Below are positions 56,419-64,000 of a DNA stretch of 64,000 nucleotides, piece by piece. Location of the stretch: the NCBI RefSeq assembly GCF_003600835.1, contig NZ_NQYC01000002.1:123501-187500 (forward strand). The letters run 5' to 3'. The DNA comes from Bacillus sp. PK3_68 (GTDB taxonomy: Bacteria; Bacillota; Bacilli; Bacillales; Domibacillaceae). The notes beneath the pieces are model-generated. The model was not told the DNA's origin, searched no databases, and was given only the letters and a program-made list of their open reading frames with translations. Positions within the stretch are counted from its first letter, which is position 1. The number at the start of each line of letters is the position of its first letter. Position numbers and translations under genes: made by a program.

Positions 56419-57873
56419 TTAAAAAGAGAAATCCCAAGTTACAGTACGAAGATGTGTCATATCTAACATTGTGTATCTACCGCCAATGCGGCCCCAGCCC
56501 GTACGCGTGCCAGCTGCACCGCCAAACGGTACATGTGGTTCCCAATAACCTCCGTGTTCATTGATGATTGTATTACCAGTTTTTAAGCCATTCATGTATT
56601 TGAAGGCGCGTGCAGAGCTTTTAGTGTATACAGCAGACTGTAATCCTAAATAGGAATCATTCGCAATTTTAATTGCCTCTTCATCACTCTTGACAGTAAT
56701 GATTGGCACAATCGGTCCGAAAGTCTCATGCTTATTAATTAAGGTGTCTAGCCCAACATTATCAATAATAGTAGGTTGGAAATAAAGATTGGTTGGACAA
56801 TTTGTTTCCCTTTTACCACCAAAAAGAACATTTGCCCCTTTTTCAAGCGCATCTTGTACATGTGATTCCATTTTTGAAGCTGTTGCTTCATTGTTCATTG
56901 GCCCAACTTTGGTGGAGACATCAAATGGATCCCCCAATGGCCACTTTTTCGTTTCTTCCATTACACGTTCTACGAATGCATCGTGAACTTTTTCATGAAC
57001 GAGGACTCGTGCTGTAGCACAGCACACTTGCCCTGCATTAAAGAATCCTCCGTGAACAGATCCTTTGGCTGCTGCATCAAGATCAGCATCTTCACAAATG
57101 ATAGTTGGACCATTACCGCTAGCTTCAATAATCGATGGTTTTAGCCCCGCTGCACGAACGATTTTTTCAGCGGTAGTATGGGAGCCAATAAATCCTATTG
57201 CATCAACGCCCGGATGTTCAATAAGCTGTTGTCCGACCTTTCCATCACCATAGACGATGTTAAGCAATCCTGGTGGGATATCAGCTTCATGCATAATTTC
57301 TGTAAAGAGACTAATGATTCCTGGTGTATACTCTGAAGGTTTAAGAACGATTGTATTTCCTGCTGCAATGGCCGGAGCCACAAACTCGGCTAGCATAAGA
57401 GTAGGAAAGTTCCACGGAATGATAATTCCATAAACACCGTTTGCTTTTCGGAATGTGAAAATTCGTTTGTTTTTATCTAATGAAGGGATAATGGCTGTTT
57501 CCATGCGTTTTGCATCTTCTGCAGCAATTCTAAATAATTCTGCTGATTCCTCGATATCTGGTAATGCTTCAGCTTCATACGGTTTACCTTGTTCAAGCGT
57601 AAGTGCACGGCTCAATTTTTCTTTATTCCGATCAATTGCATCAGCGATCGCATAACAAACTCGGCCGCGTTCCCAAGCAGTAGCTTCCTCCCAAGAGACT
57701 TGAGCCTTTTTAGCTGCTGCAACCGCTGCAGCAATTTCTTCTTCAGTGGAATCTGGAGCTCGATAAATGACTTCGCCTGTAACAGGAGAAACTATTTCAC
57801 GTACGTTTGCACTAGCTGACTCTGTCCATTCTCCATTAATACAATTTCTCAATACTGCCGTTTTTGTTTGCAT
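56419..57873 (-). CDS. NAD(P)-dependent aldehyde dehydrogenase
   Basis: A 484-residue oxidoreductase converting an aldehyde to its acid. The cofactor region is IIPWNFPTLMLAEFVAPAIA and VLKPSEYTPG, the general-base glutamate is in IEASGNGPTI, and the catalytic cysteine is in FFNAGQVCCATARV. GGAAGTRTGWGRIGGRY and the ending VTWDFSF recall benzaldehyde/vanillin-type members, but substrate calls within this family are unreliable. It has its own -24/-12 promoter 290 bases upstream with two activator sites and a terminator downstream, so it is a monocistronic sigma-54 unit. Confidence 0.9.
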   Translation of the reverse strand: MQTKTAVLRNCINGEWTESASANVREIVSPVTGEVIYRAPDSTEEEIAAAVAAAKKAQVSWEEATAWERGRVCYAIADAIDRNKEKLSRALTLEQGKPYEAEALPDIEESAELFRIAAEDAKRMETAIIPSLDKNKRIFTFRKANGVYGIIIPWNFPTLMLAEFVAPAIAAGNTIVLKPSEYTPGIISLFTEIMHEADIPPGLLNIVYGDGKVGQQLIEHPGVDAIGFIGSHTTAEKIVRAAGLKPSIIEASGNGPTIICEDADLDAAAKGSVHGGFFNAGQVCCATARVLVHEKVHDAFVERVMEETKKWPLGDPFDVSTKVGPMNNEATASKMESHVQDALEKGANVLFGGKRETNCPTNLYFQPTIIDNVGLDTLINKHETFGPIVPIITVKSDEEAIKIANDSYLGLQSAVYTKSSARAFKYMNGLKTGNTIINEHGGYWEPHVPFGGAAGTRTGWGRIGGRYTMLDMTHLRTVTWDFSF

Positions 57874-58165
57874 ATTAACAACTCCCTTTTTAAACTTTTA
57901 TTTTTTATGTTAGATAGTCATTTCTTGTGGATTGTTTGAATTTTGCCTTTTTCGCAATAAGTAGAGAGTAATATTTCTTTGAGTTAAGTAAGTAATAAAC
58001 TTTGGTGGGGCAATACGTTGTTCCGGTGGTTTTGCATCTTTCTCTTTAATTTCTCTATTTAACATTTCTGATAGTTCTAGATGCACCTACTACAATAACA
58101 TCCTTCGAGTACTAAACCTCCTTCCAATCTATTTGCATGTATTCAACATACTTACTAAAATACTA
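57874..58165. other. long leader of the aldehyde dehydrogenase gene
   Basis: About 280 bases between the predicted transcription start and the ATG. I see no riboswitch or small gene in it. Confidence 0.4.
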
Positions 58166-58181
58166 AGCAAGACTTATGCCA
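58166..58181 (-). promoter_or_regulatory. sigma-54 promoter of the aldehyde dehydrogenase gene
   Basis: Minus strand TGGCATAAGTCTTGCT, with GG and GC twelve bases apart and the spacer length of the consensus. Confidence 0.78.
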
Positions 58182-58229
58182 ACCTTTCAAACCTTATAAA
58201 CTGGCAAAATTAATAGGAATTTTATAAAA

Positions 58230-58270
58230 TGATGGCATCTTGCATCTGAATTTGATGCAATATTGCATCA
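58230..58270. promoter_or_regulatory. two activator binding sites, TGATG-N8-CATCW
   Basis: TGATG at 58230-58234 with CATCT at 58243-58247, and TGATG at 58253-58257 with CATCA at 58266-58270. The second lies inside a perfect 26-base palindrome (58249-58274). They are 50-105 bases upstream of the aldehyde dehydrogenase -24/-12 promoter and about 290 bases upstream of the divergent activator gene. Confidence 0.75.
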
Positions 58271-58557
58271 AATTATCTTTGGTGTTGGTTGCTAATTGAA
58301 AGATCTGAATAAGAAACAAGAACAGGAAAAAAAGCTGTTCATATTAGTGAAATTCTATTAAGTGGCTTGATAAAGCTAATAGTGTTACAGAGGGGACGAA
58401 AGTTCAAAGACAGGAAGTTGTCCTGTTCGTAGCGAATACTTTTAGCTACAACACCCCCTATTCCCATAAATTCAAAAAAAGTAAAATAACCACATTAAGA
58501 GCTGGATGTTTTACTTTTGTAATATGAATAAATTTTCATTGGATATGGAGGGGTATA

Positions 58558-60312
58558 ATGAGGATAGATGAATATCTCATAAGGGATGTATTTTGTATAG
58601 CCTGGCCTGCAACAGTTGAAATTATCTATTTGGAAGCAATTAAGACTAGTTATCACTGGTTTTTATTAAATGAAGGAGAAGAAATTATTGGGTGTATAAA
58701 ACGAGAGACGCTTTATGACCAATTAAAGACTACCGATTTCACAAAACTACATTCAATAGCTATAAAAGATTTATTGACGGATGTTTCGGTTGTAACTGAC
58801 GAAGAATCAAGCCAAATAAACTATGATGCCAATAAGGTTATCGTTGTAACAGATTCAAAAGGAAAAATTAAGGGAGTAATCGATTGGGCATTCGAAAAAA
58901 AAATACATGAAATAGTTAATGAAGATGAATGGTTTCTCAAAGAAATGCAGACAGTTTTTGATGAGTTTTATCAGAGTATTTTTGTTACAGATGAAAAAGG
59001 AAATGTTATACGAGTTAGCTCTCATGATGATCAACCGTATTTGGGGAAAAATGTTTTTGAACTAGAGAGGGAAAGAGCCTTTTATCCATCCATTTCGGCA
59101 AAAGCAATTAAATCAGGCAAGCGAGAGAGCGGATTACAATATACAAATACAGGCGAAATATTTCAAATTGAATCAATTCCCATAAAGAACGACTTGGGAG
59201 AAATTGTACGTGTAGTGTCCATTACGAAACATTCATCAGAAATTAAGCATTTAAAAAAGATACAGCAAGAAACCAAAACTTTACTGGATAGTTATCAAAG
59301 AGAGGTAGCACGAATTAAGCAGGAGAAATACGATAATAAACCCTTAATATATAAAAGTAAAGCTATGGAAGATGTGTTCGAACTTGTTAAGTCAGTAGCC
59401 TCTGTAGATACTTCTGTCCTGATTTTGGGTGAAACAGGTGTAGGTAAACAAATGATTGCAAATCAAGTTCATTTATTATCTCATCGAAATGATAAGCCCT
59501 TTGTTACAATTAACTGCGGAGCGATACCGGAAAATTTATTAGAGTCTGAGCTGTTCGGTTATGAGGAAGGGGCTTTTTCTGGTGCACGAAGAGGAGGCAA
59601 ATTAGGACTTTTTCAAATTGCTGATAAAGGGACAATATTTCTAGACGAGATTGGCGAGTTACCCATATCTTTACAAGTAAAACTATTACGGGTTTTGCAA
59701 GAAAGAGTTATTTTAAAAATTGGAGGGACAAAAGAGCATAAGATCGATGTTAGAATTATTGCAGCAACAAATAAAGATTTGAGTCAAATGATTAAAAATG
59801 GATCTTTTCGTGAGGACCTATACTATCGAATCAACGTTGTTCCAATAAGAATCCCGCCTCTAAGAGAAAGAAAGGGTGATATACATGCGCTTTCCTATTA
59901 CTTCCTTGATAAGTTTAATAAGAAATATGAAAAGAATGTCGTACTCTCACCCAGACAATTAGAACAAATATTAAGATATTCATGGCCCGGAAATGTAAGG
60001 GAACTTGAAAATGCAATCGAAAGATTTACTGTATTGGAGCAACCTTTATTCTTTGAAGATCAAACAACAGACTCATTGTATTTTTATGAGCTTGAAAAGG
60101 AGGAAAGAAAACTTCCTACTTTGACGAAGTTCGTGGAAACGGCCGAAAAGGAACTCATATTGAAAGCCATGTCGCGCTTTTCAACGACAAGAGAAATGGC
60201 AAATGGCTTAGGGGTAAATCAATCAACAATAGTCAGAAAATTACAAAAATATGGATTGCGTGACAATCTCCAACAGAAGGATATTTATATACATAACAAA
60301 ATAGGAAATTAA
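58558..60312 (+). CDS. sigma-54-dependent activator, third copy
   Basis: 584 residues, intact. Sensor N-terminus (CIAWPATVEIIYLEAIKTSY), a CBS/PAS-like middle (FYQSIFVTDEKGNVIRVSSH, GKNVFELERERAFYPSISAK), AAA+ with Walker A GETGVGKQMI, Walker B FLDEIGEL, a GAFSGA loop, and a Fis-type HTH (TREMANGLGVNQSTIVRKLQ). It is nearly co-linear with the activator at 54620-56298 and validates its repaired frame. Divergent from the aldehyde dehydrogenase gene across shared palindromes; it probably activates that gene and the saccharopine-dehydrogenase-like gene downstream. Confidence 0.9.
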   Translation: MRIDEYLIRDVFCIAWPATVEIIYLEAIKTSYHWFLLNEGEEIIGCIKRETLYDQLKTTDFTKLHSIAIKDLLTDVSVVTDEESSQINYDANKVIVVTDSKGKIKGVIDWAFEKKIHEIVNEDEWFLKEMQTVFDEFYQSIFVTDEKGNVIRVSSHDDQPYLGKNVFELERERAFYPSISAKAIKSGKRESGLQYTNTGEIFQIESIPIKNDLGEIVRVVSITKHSSEIKHLKKIQQETKTLLDSYQREVARIKQEKYDNKPLIYKSKAMEDVFELVKSVASVDTSVLILGETGVGKQMIANQVHLLSHRNDKPFVTINCGAIPENLLESELFGYEEGAFSGARRGGKLGLFQIADKGTIFLDEIGELPISLQVKLLRVLQERVILKIGGTKEHKIDVRIIAATNKDLSQMIKNGSFREDLYYRINVVPIRIPPLRERKGDIHALSYYFLDKFNKKYEKNVVLSPRQLEQILRYSWPGNVRELENAIERFTVLEQPLFFEDQTTDSLYFYELEKEERKLPTLTKFVETAEKELILKAMSRFSTTREMANGLGVNQSTIVRKLQKYGLRDNLQQKDIYIHNKIGN

Positions 60313-60363
60313 CTCTAATTTATAGTAATCCAAAACCTGATACAAAGCATTGTTTGTTCCATT

Positions 60364-60403
60364 AGATGCAAGAAAGCATCTATTCTGATGCATAATGCCA
60401 TCA
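60364..60403. promoter_or_regulatory. two activator binding sites, WGATG-N8-CATCW
   Basis: AGATG at 60364-60368 with CATCT at 60377-60381, and TGATG at 60386-60390 with CATCA at 60399-60403. The half-sites and the eight-base spacing are the same as upstream of the aldehyde dehydrogenase promoter. They lie 59-98 bases before the -24 element. Confidence 0.75.
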
Positions 60404-60461
60404 AGAACACCTCACCTTACAAAAAATTCAGTATCCACTGGTTTTCTATACAACTGTATCT

Positions 60462-60477
60462 TGGCATGATTATTGCA
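60462..60477 (+). promoter_or_regulatory. sigma-54 promoter of the saccharopine-dehydrogenase-like gene
   Basis: Plus strand TGGCATGATTATTGCA, with GG and GC twelve bases apart and a perfect TTGCA element. Confidence 0.82.
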
Positions 60478-60702
60478 AATTAGAATGGCATAGGGAATTT
60501 TCTTTACAAATGAAAGTAATTTCAACACACGCTACTGGGAAAAGGAACACCATCAACATGAAGGAATGCAGAAATTCTTAAACACAACAGAAGGATAAAA
60601 AGTGTTTTTATTGGGAAACGAAAAAACTCTCCAGAAGATATTGATACTTTTAATGTAGTGTATCTTCCAGGGGACTAAATAATTTATTGGGAGGATTTCA
60701 AT

Positions 60703-61866
60703 ATGAATAAAGTAGTAGTATTAGGTGCAACAGGAACAATTGGTCAGGTGATTGTTCGAGATCTAGTTGAAAGTGGTGTAAAGGTAATCGCTGCAGATTT
60801 AGACACTAAAAGATTAGAAGAGTTGAAGACAAAAACTAATCATCAAATAGAAATTACCCCTTTAAATATTACAGATCAAGAAAGAACTAAAGAAGTCCTT
60901 CTTCAAGGAAAAGTTTGTGTCAATGCTACAAACTATATTTTTAATATTGAAGTGATGAAGGCCGCAGCTGCTGTGGGAATTAGCGTTCTTGATTTAGGAG
61001 GACTATTTAAACTGACCAATGAACAGTTAAAACTTGATGAAGAAATGAAGGCAGCTAACATATTATCGATTGTAGGAATGGGATCCGATCCAGGAACGTC
61101 TAATATTTTCAGCCGATATGGTGTGGAAATGCTAGATTCCGCCGAAGAAATACACATTCGTTTCGGATCTACCACCTCGGGGTCTACCTTCTCTTTTGCG
61201 GTAGATACAATCATCGATGAAGCCATAAAAAATGCAATGGTTGTTAAAAATGGCGTCCTTACTGAAATTCCACCGCTATCGGATGAGGAACTGACAGTCT
61301 TCCATGAAGACATTGGAGTGCAAAAAACATACTCAATTATTCATTCGGAATTAGCAACCTTACCAATCAGTTTTCCAGAAGTTAAGAACATCACTTATAA
61401 GGATTCTTGGGATCCAGCAACAATTGAAAAAATAAAAACATTAAATGCATTAGGTTTGTTAGAAACAGAACCAATCGAGATTGCAGGGAAGAGTATCCTG
61501 CCTAGACGTCAAACTGTGTCTTTATTACAAAATGTATTAGCAGCTAAGGAAAAACCACAGTGGGGGAAGGATGTATTGTTAGTTGAGGTGAAAGGATTGA
61601 AAAATGGAAACAAAGCATCTGTTAAATTAGAAATGCTCACTGATTACCAACCCCATTGGGATGTGAGTGCTACCCAATATGGCACAGCAATTCCTGCTTC
61701 AATTGTAGCCCAAATGATTTTAAATGGTGAGGTAACTAAAAAGGGCGTCAAGCCTGCAGAACAATGTATTGACCCGAAAACATTTCTATCTTATTTAAAA
61801 GACAAAAATGTTGAAGTAAATATTACGTATAGTGAAACAAAGAAAGATATAGCTGTTTTCGCTTAA
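60703..61866 (+). CDS. saccharopine dehydrogenase-like NAD(P)-binding protein
   Basis: A 387-residue protein. The N-terminal Rossmann motif is VVVLGATGTIGQVIVRDLVE with an acidic residue after the second strand (IAADLDTKR), followed by VCVNATNYIFNIEVMKAAAA and GMGSDPGTSNIFSRYGVEML. This is the saccharopine dehydrogenase / lysine 6-dehydrogenase / homospermidine-synthase-like fold. It probably oxidises or reductively joins an amine and a carbonyl compound; the exact reaction is not clear. TTGGGAGGA precedes the ATG. Controlled by the sigma-54 promoter and palindromes upstream, i.e. in the same regulon as the aldehyde dehydrogenase, which could remove the aldehyde it forms. Confidence 0.8.
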   Translation: MNKVVVLGATGTIGQVIVRDLVESGVKVIAADLDTKRLEELKTKTNHQIEITPLNITDQERTKEVLLQGKVCVNATNYIFNIEVMKAAAAVGISVLDLGGLFKLTNEQLKLDEEMKAANILSIVGMGSDPGTSNIFSRYGVEMLDSAEEIHIRFGSTTSGSTFSFAVDTIIDEAIKNAMVVKNGVLTEIPPLSDEELTVFHEDIGVQKTYSIIHSELATLPISFPEVKNITYKDSWDPATIEKIKTLNALGLLETEPIEIAGKSILPRRQTVSLLQNVLAAKEKPQWGKDVLLVEVKGLKNGNKASVKLEMLTDYQPHWDVSATQYGTAIPASIVAQMILNGEVTKKGVKPAEQCIDPKTFLSYLKDKNVEVNITYSETKKDIAVFA

Positions 61867-61876
61867 GTCTTCTCAA

Positions 61877-61927
61877 GATTGAGGTATCATGAATTCAGAT
61901 TCCGACTGAATTTCTGATACTTCAATC
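61877..61927 (+). terminator. terminator of the saccharopine-dehydrogenase-like gene
   Basis: A 22-base imperfect stem (GATTGAGGTATCATGAATTCA.. with its complement ending TTCAATC) and a T-rich tail, ten bases after the stop codon. Confidence 0.85.
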
Positions 61928-62101
61928 ATTTTGTTTTTTACAAAGTATACTGTTGAGATAATAGCATAGTGCTCCTGAACCTTAGAAGTCTCTACATAGC
62001 CTTTACGAGCGTCTTTTCAAATCTCCGATTCGGAAATTAACAAAAGACCTGCCACTCTATCCATCTAAACGAAAGAAGCTTATGCAAACTTATATATGCA
62101 T

Positions 62102-62144
62102 AGAAACACCCTTATTCTTCTCATAGAAGAATAAGGGTGTTTCT
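62102..62144 (-). terminator. terminator of the tRNA operon
   Basis: A perfect 20-base stem (AGAAACACCCTTATTCTTCT and complement) with a three-base loop, 20 bases beyond the last tRNA gene on the minus strand. Confidence 0.8.
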
Positions 62145-62164
62145 GAAGAAAACTATATGTACGA

Positions 62165-62252
62165 CGGAGAAGGAGGGATTTGAACCCTCGCGCCGCTTAC
62201 GCGACCTACACCCTTAGCAGGGGCGCCTCTTCAGCCTCTTGAGTACTTCCCC
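62165..62252 (-). tRNA. tRNA-Ser (GCU)
   Basis: Cloverleaf with a long variable arm; the anticodon loop reads CTGCTAA. Acceptor GGGGAAG / CTTCTCC with one G-U pair, discriminator G. Last tRNA of the array; CCA not encoded. Confidence 0.95.
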
Positions 62253-62265
62253 AGAAAAATAAAAA

Positions 62266-62337
62266 CTCCGCAGGCAAGATTCGAACTTGCGACCGATCGG
62301 TTAACAGCCGATTGCTCTACCACTGAGCTACTGCGGA
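62266..62337 (-). tRNA. tRNA-Asn (GUU)
   Basis: Acceptor TCCGCAG / CTGCGGA, anticodon loop CTGTTAA, T-loop TTCGAAT. CCA not encoded. Confidence 0.95.
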
Positions 62338-62343
62338 ACAAAG

Positions 62344-62417
<74 letters not shown>

Positions 62418-62431
62418 ATTTATGTAAATGG

Positions 62432-62502
62432 AGCGGGTGATGAGAATCGAACTCACGACATCAGCTTGGAAGGCTGAGGTTTTACCATTAAACTACACCC
62501 GC
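62432..62502 (-). tRNA. tRNA-Gly (UCC)
   Basis: Acceptor GCGGGTG / CACCCGC, anticodon loop CTTCCAA, discriminator T. CCA not encoded. Confidence 0.95.
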
Positions 62503-62511
62503 ATTAAAAAC

Positions 62512-62586
62512 TGGCTGGGCTAGCTGGATTCGAACCAACGAATGACGGAGTCAAAGTCCGTTGCCTTACCGCTTGGCTATAGCCCA
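62512..62586 (-). tRNA. tRNA-Gln (UUG)
   Basis: Acceptor TGGGCTA / TAGCCCA, anticodon loop CTTTGAC, CCA encoded. Confidence 0.95.
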
Positions 62587-62600
62587 TTAATAATACATAT

Positions 62601-62676
62601 GGGGCGATCGATGGGAATCGAACCCACGAGTGTCGGAGCCACAATCCGATGCGTTAACCACTTCGCCACGACCGCC
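62601..62676 (-). tRNA. tRNA-His (GUG)
   Basis: Acceptor GGCGGTC / GATCGCC with G-U pairing, anticodon loop TTGTGGC; the characteristic extra 5' position is present. Confidence 0.93.
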
Positions 62677-62684
62677 ATTCTCAC

Positions 62685-62769
62685 TGGTGGAGGGGGACGG
62701 ATTCGAACCGCCGAACCCGGAGGGAGCGGATTTACAGTCCGCCGCGTTTAGCCACTTCGCTACCCCTCC
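62685..62769 (-). tRNA. tRNA-Tyr (GUA)
   Basis: Acceptor GGAGGGG / CCCCTCC, long variable arm, anticodon loop CTGTAAA, CCA encoded. Confidence 0.95.
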
Positions 62770-62806
62770 ATCTGAAATAGAGACAGCTTCTTAGACAATG
62801 AAAAAA

Positions 62807-62882
62807 TGGTGGCTCAGGACGGAATCGAACCGCCGACACATGGATTTTCAGTCCATTGCTCTACCGACTGAGCTACTGAGCC
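62807..62882 (-). tRNA. tRNA-Phe (GAA)
   Basis: Acceptor GGCTCAG / CTGAGCC, anticodon loop CTGAAAA, CCA encoded. Confidence 0.95.
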
Positions 62883-62933
62883 ACACAAGAATATTATATA
62901 TCAACAGCAAGACACTCCTTGCTGGAAGAAATA

Positions 62934-63010
62934 TGGCGGTCCGGACGGGACTCGAACCCGCGACCTCCTGCGTGACAGGCAGGCATTCTAACCAACTGAA
63001 CTACCGGACC
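62934..63010 (-). tRNA. tRNA-Asp (GUC)
   Basis: Acceptor GGTCCGG / CCGGACC, anticodon loop CTGTCAC, discriminator G, CCA encoded. Confidence 0.95.
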
Positions 63011-63013
63011 AGA

Positions 63014-63087
<74 letters not shown>

Positions 63088-63110
63088 ACGATAACATATA
63101 AAAATAATTA

Positions 63111-63203
63111 TGGCGGAGGAAGAGGGATTCGAACCCCCGCGCGGTTTAACCCGCCTGTCGGTTTTCAAGACCGATCCCTTCAGCCAGACTTGGGTATTCC
63201 TCC
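63111..63203 (-). tRNA. tRNA-Ser (UGA)
   Basis: Acceptor GGAGGAA / TTCCTCC, long variable arm, anticodon loop CTTGAAA, CCA encoded. Confidence 0.95.
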
Positions 63204-63206
63204 ATA

Positions 63207-63280
63207 TAGCGGCGGAGGGGATCGAACCCCCGACCTTGCGGGTATGAACCGCACGCTCTAGCCAGCTGAGCTACACCGCC
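63207..63280 (-). tRNA. elongator tRNA-Met (CAU)
   Basis: Acceptor GGCGGTG / CGCCGCT with two wobble pairs, anticodon loop TTCATAC, discriminator A. A lysidine-modified Ile (CAU) tRNA is less likely because the body matches elongator Met. Confidence 0.9.
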
Positions 63281-63299
63281 AAACTAAATATAAAATCAA

Positions 63300-63372
63300 T
63301 GGAGCCTAGCGGGATCGAACCGCTGACCTCCTGCGTGCAAAGCAGGCGCTCTCCCAGCTGAGCTAAGGCCCC
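63300..63372 (-). tRNA. tRNA-Ala (UGC)
   Basis: Acceptor GGGGCCT / AGGCTCC carrying the G-U identity pair (G3-U70), anticodon loop TTTGCAC. Confidence 0.95.
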
Positions 63373-63397
63373 ACGTTACAATTTTACGAGCAATAAC

Positions 63398-63474
63398 TGG
63401 TCGGGAAGACAGGATTCGAACCTGCGACCCCTTGGTCCCAAACCAAGTGCTCTACCAAGCTGAGCTACTTCCCG
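63398..63474 (-). tRNA. tRNA-Pro (UGG)
   Basis: Acceptor CGGGAAG / CTTCCCG, anticodon loop TTTGGGA, CCA encoded. Confidence 0.95.
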
Positions 63475-63488
63475 CAAAAACGGTTAAA

Positions 63489-63565
63489 TGGCGCGCCCGA
63501 GAGGAGTCGAACCCCTAACCTTTTGATCCGTAGTCAAACGCTCTATCCAATTGAGCTACGGGCGC
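63489..63565 (-). tRNA. tRNA-Arg (ACG)
   Basis: Acceptor GCGCCCG / CGGGCGC, anticodon loop CTACGGA; the A34 would be edited to inosine by TadA. CCA encoded. Confidence 0.95.
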
Positions 63566-63578
63566 ATTGCTTTATAAA

Positions 63579-63667
63579 TGGTGCCGAGGACCGGAATCGA
63601 ACCGGTACGGTAGTCACCTACCGCAGGATTTTAAGTCCTGTGCGTCTGCCAGTTCCGCCACCCCGGC
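63579..63667 (-). tRNA. tRNA-Leu (UAA)
   Basis: Acceptor GCCGGGG / CCTCGGC, long variable arm, anticodon loop CTTAAAA, CCA encoded. Confidence 0.95.
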
Positions 63668-63673
63668 ATGATA

Positions 63674-63748
63674 TGGAGCGGAAGACGGGATTCGAACCCG
63701 CGACCCCCACCTTGGCAAGGTGGTGTTCTACCACTGAACTACTTCCGC
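63674..63748 (-). tRNA. tRNA-Gly (GCC)
   Basis: Acceptor GCGGAAG / CTTCCGC, anticodon loop TTGCCAA, CCA encoded. Confidence 0.95.
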
Positions 63749-63802
63749 ATTTCCGCAGAATGTTCTGCCTTTTCACTAAAAAAGATTTAAGAGAAAAAAC
63801 GA

Positions 63803-63884
63803 TGCGGGTGAAGGGAGTCGAACCCCCACGCCTTGCGGCGCCAGATCCTAAGTCTGGTGCGTCTGCCAATTCCGCCACACCCGC
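63803..63884 (-). tRNA. tRNA-Leu (UAG)
   Basis: Acceptor GCGGGTG / CACCCGC, long variable arm, anticodon loop CTTAGGA; CCA not encoded. Confidence 0.95.
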
Positions 63885-63891
63885 ATATAAA

Positions 63892-63967
63892 TGGTGAGCC
63901 ATGAAGGACTCGAACCTTCGACCCTCTGATTAAAAGTCAGATGCTCTACCAACTGAGCTAATGGCTC
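63892..63967 (-). tRNA. tRNA-Lys (UUU)
   Basis: Acceptor GAGCCAT / ATGGCTC, anticodon loop CTTTTAA, CCA encoded. Confidence 0.95.
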
Positions 63968-63992
63968 GTTCTGAAAAAAGTTGAAAGGGAAA

Positions 63993-64000
63993 TGGTGCCG
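63993..64000 (-). tRNA. 3' end of a further tRNA gene (partial, perhaps tRNA-Thr)
   Basis: The last eight bases read CGGCACCA on the minus strand, an acceptor end with encoded CCA. Bacillus arrays commonly carry Thr (UGU) before Lys, and its acceptor would fit, but the identity is outside the window. Confidence 0.55.

Larger units (their letters stand above)
60313..60702. other. control region of the saccharopine-dehydrogenase-like gene
   Basis: Holds two activator palindromes (60364-60403) and a sigma-54 promoter (60462-60477), each listed separately. No gene is visible; the leader to the ATG is about 215 bases. Confidence 0.6.

Overview
The window looks like the chromosome of a low-GC, Gram-positive, spore-forming Bacillaceae species. 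The pointers are strong AGGAGG-type ribosome binding sites, a BlaR1/BlaI/penicillinase locus, lipoteichoic acid synthase, a Spo0E-like gene, an S-layer-homology protein and a tRNA array whose gene order resembles the large tRNA operons of Bacillus subtilis. The species cannot be named from this sequence.

Layout. 1-2 kb: the end of an SsuABC/TauABC-type ABC importer. 2.2-7.6 kb: a broken alpha/beta hydrolase, a class II histone deacetylase-like amidohydrolase divergent from a LuxR regulator across a large palindrome, an asparagine synthetase remnant, and an exported hydrolase with SLH repeats. 7.8-19 kb: housekeeping and accessory genes (WGR, ABM, lipoprotein, nucleotidyltransferase, nucleoside hydrolase, YjjG-like HAD, SUFU domain, a YtrA-type GntR/ABC operon), plus a c-di-GMP-I riboswitch in front of a 49-residue protein. 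19.5-22.2 kb: an AAA+ ATPase / TPR / membrane-protein operon. 22.6-26.3 kb: the beta-lactamase locus. 26.5-33.2 kb: a decayed stretch (Y-family polymerase, arginase, DUF4279 and membrane-protein remnants) around an intact ltaS.

33.4-40 kb: a complete four-component toluene/alkene-type soluble diiron monooxygenase operon (alpha, gamma, Rieske ferredoxin, effector, beta, reductase). Three accessory genes follow: a DUF5519-like protein, a plant-type ferredoxin and an acetoacetate-decarboxylase-fold protein lacking the Schiff-base lysine. A good sigma-54 promoter precedes it. 41.2-52 kb: a second catabolic block with two pxpBC pairs, pxpA, a biotin carboxylase, a biotin carrier, two 4-OT tautomerases, an NCS1-type permease pseudogene and a sigma-54 activator. 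53-62 kb: an MFS carrier, an aldehyde dehydrogenase and a saccharopine-dehydrogenase-like enzyme with two more sigma-54 activators. In all I read five -24/-12 promoters here, and two share an upstream palindrome TGATG-N8-CATCA. My inference is that 33-62 kb is a sigma-54-governed catabolic island.

62.1-64 kb: 19 complete tRNA genes plus the start of one more, all on the minus strand.

Caution: about a dozen genes carry a single frameshift, and each is repaired by adding one base to a homopolymer run. I read these mainly as under-called homopolymers in the assembly and annotate those genes as single CDSs. Genes with in-frame stops or lost segments are called pseudogenes.
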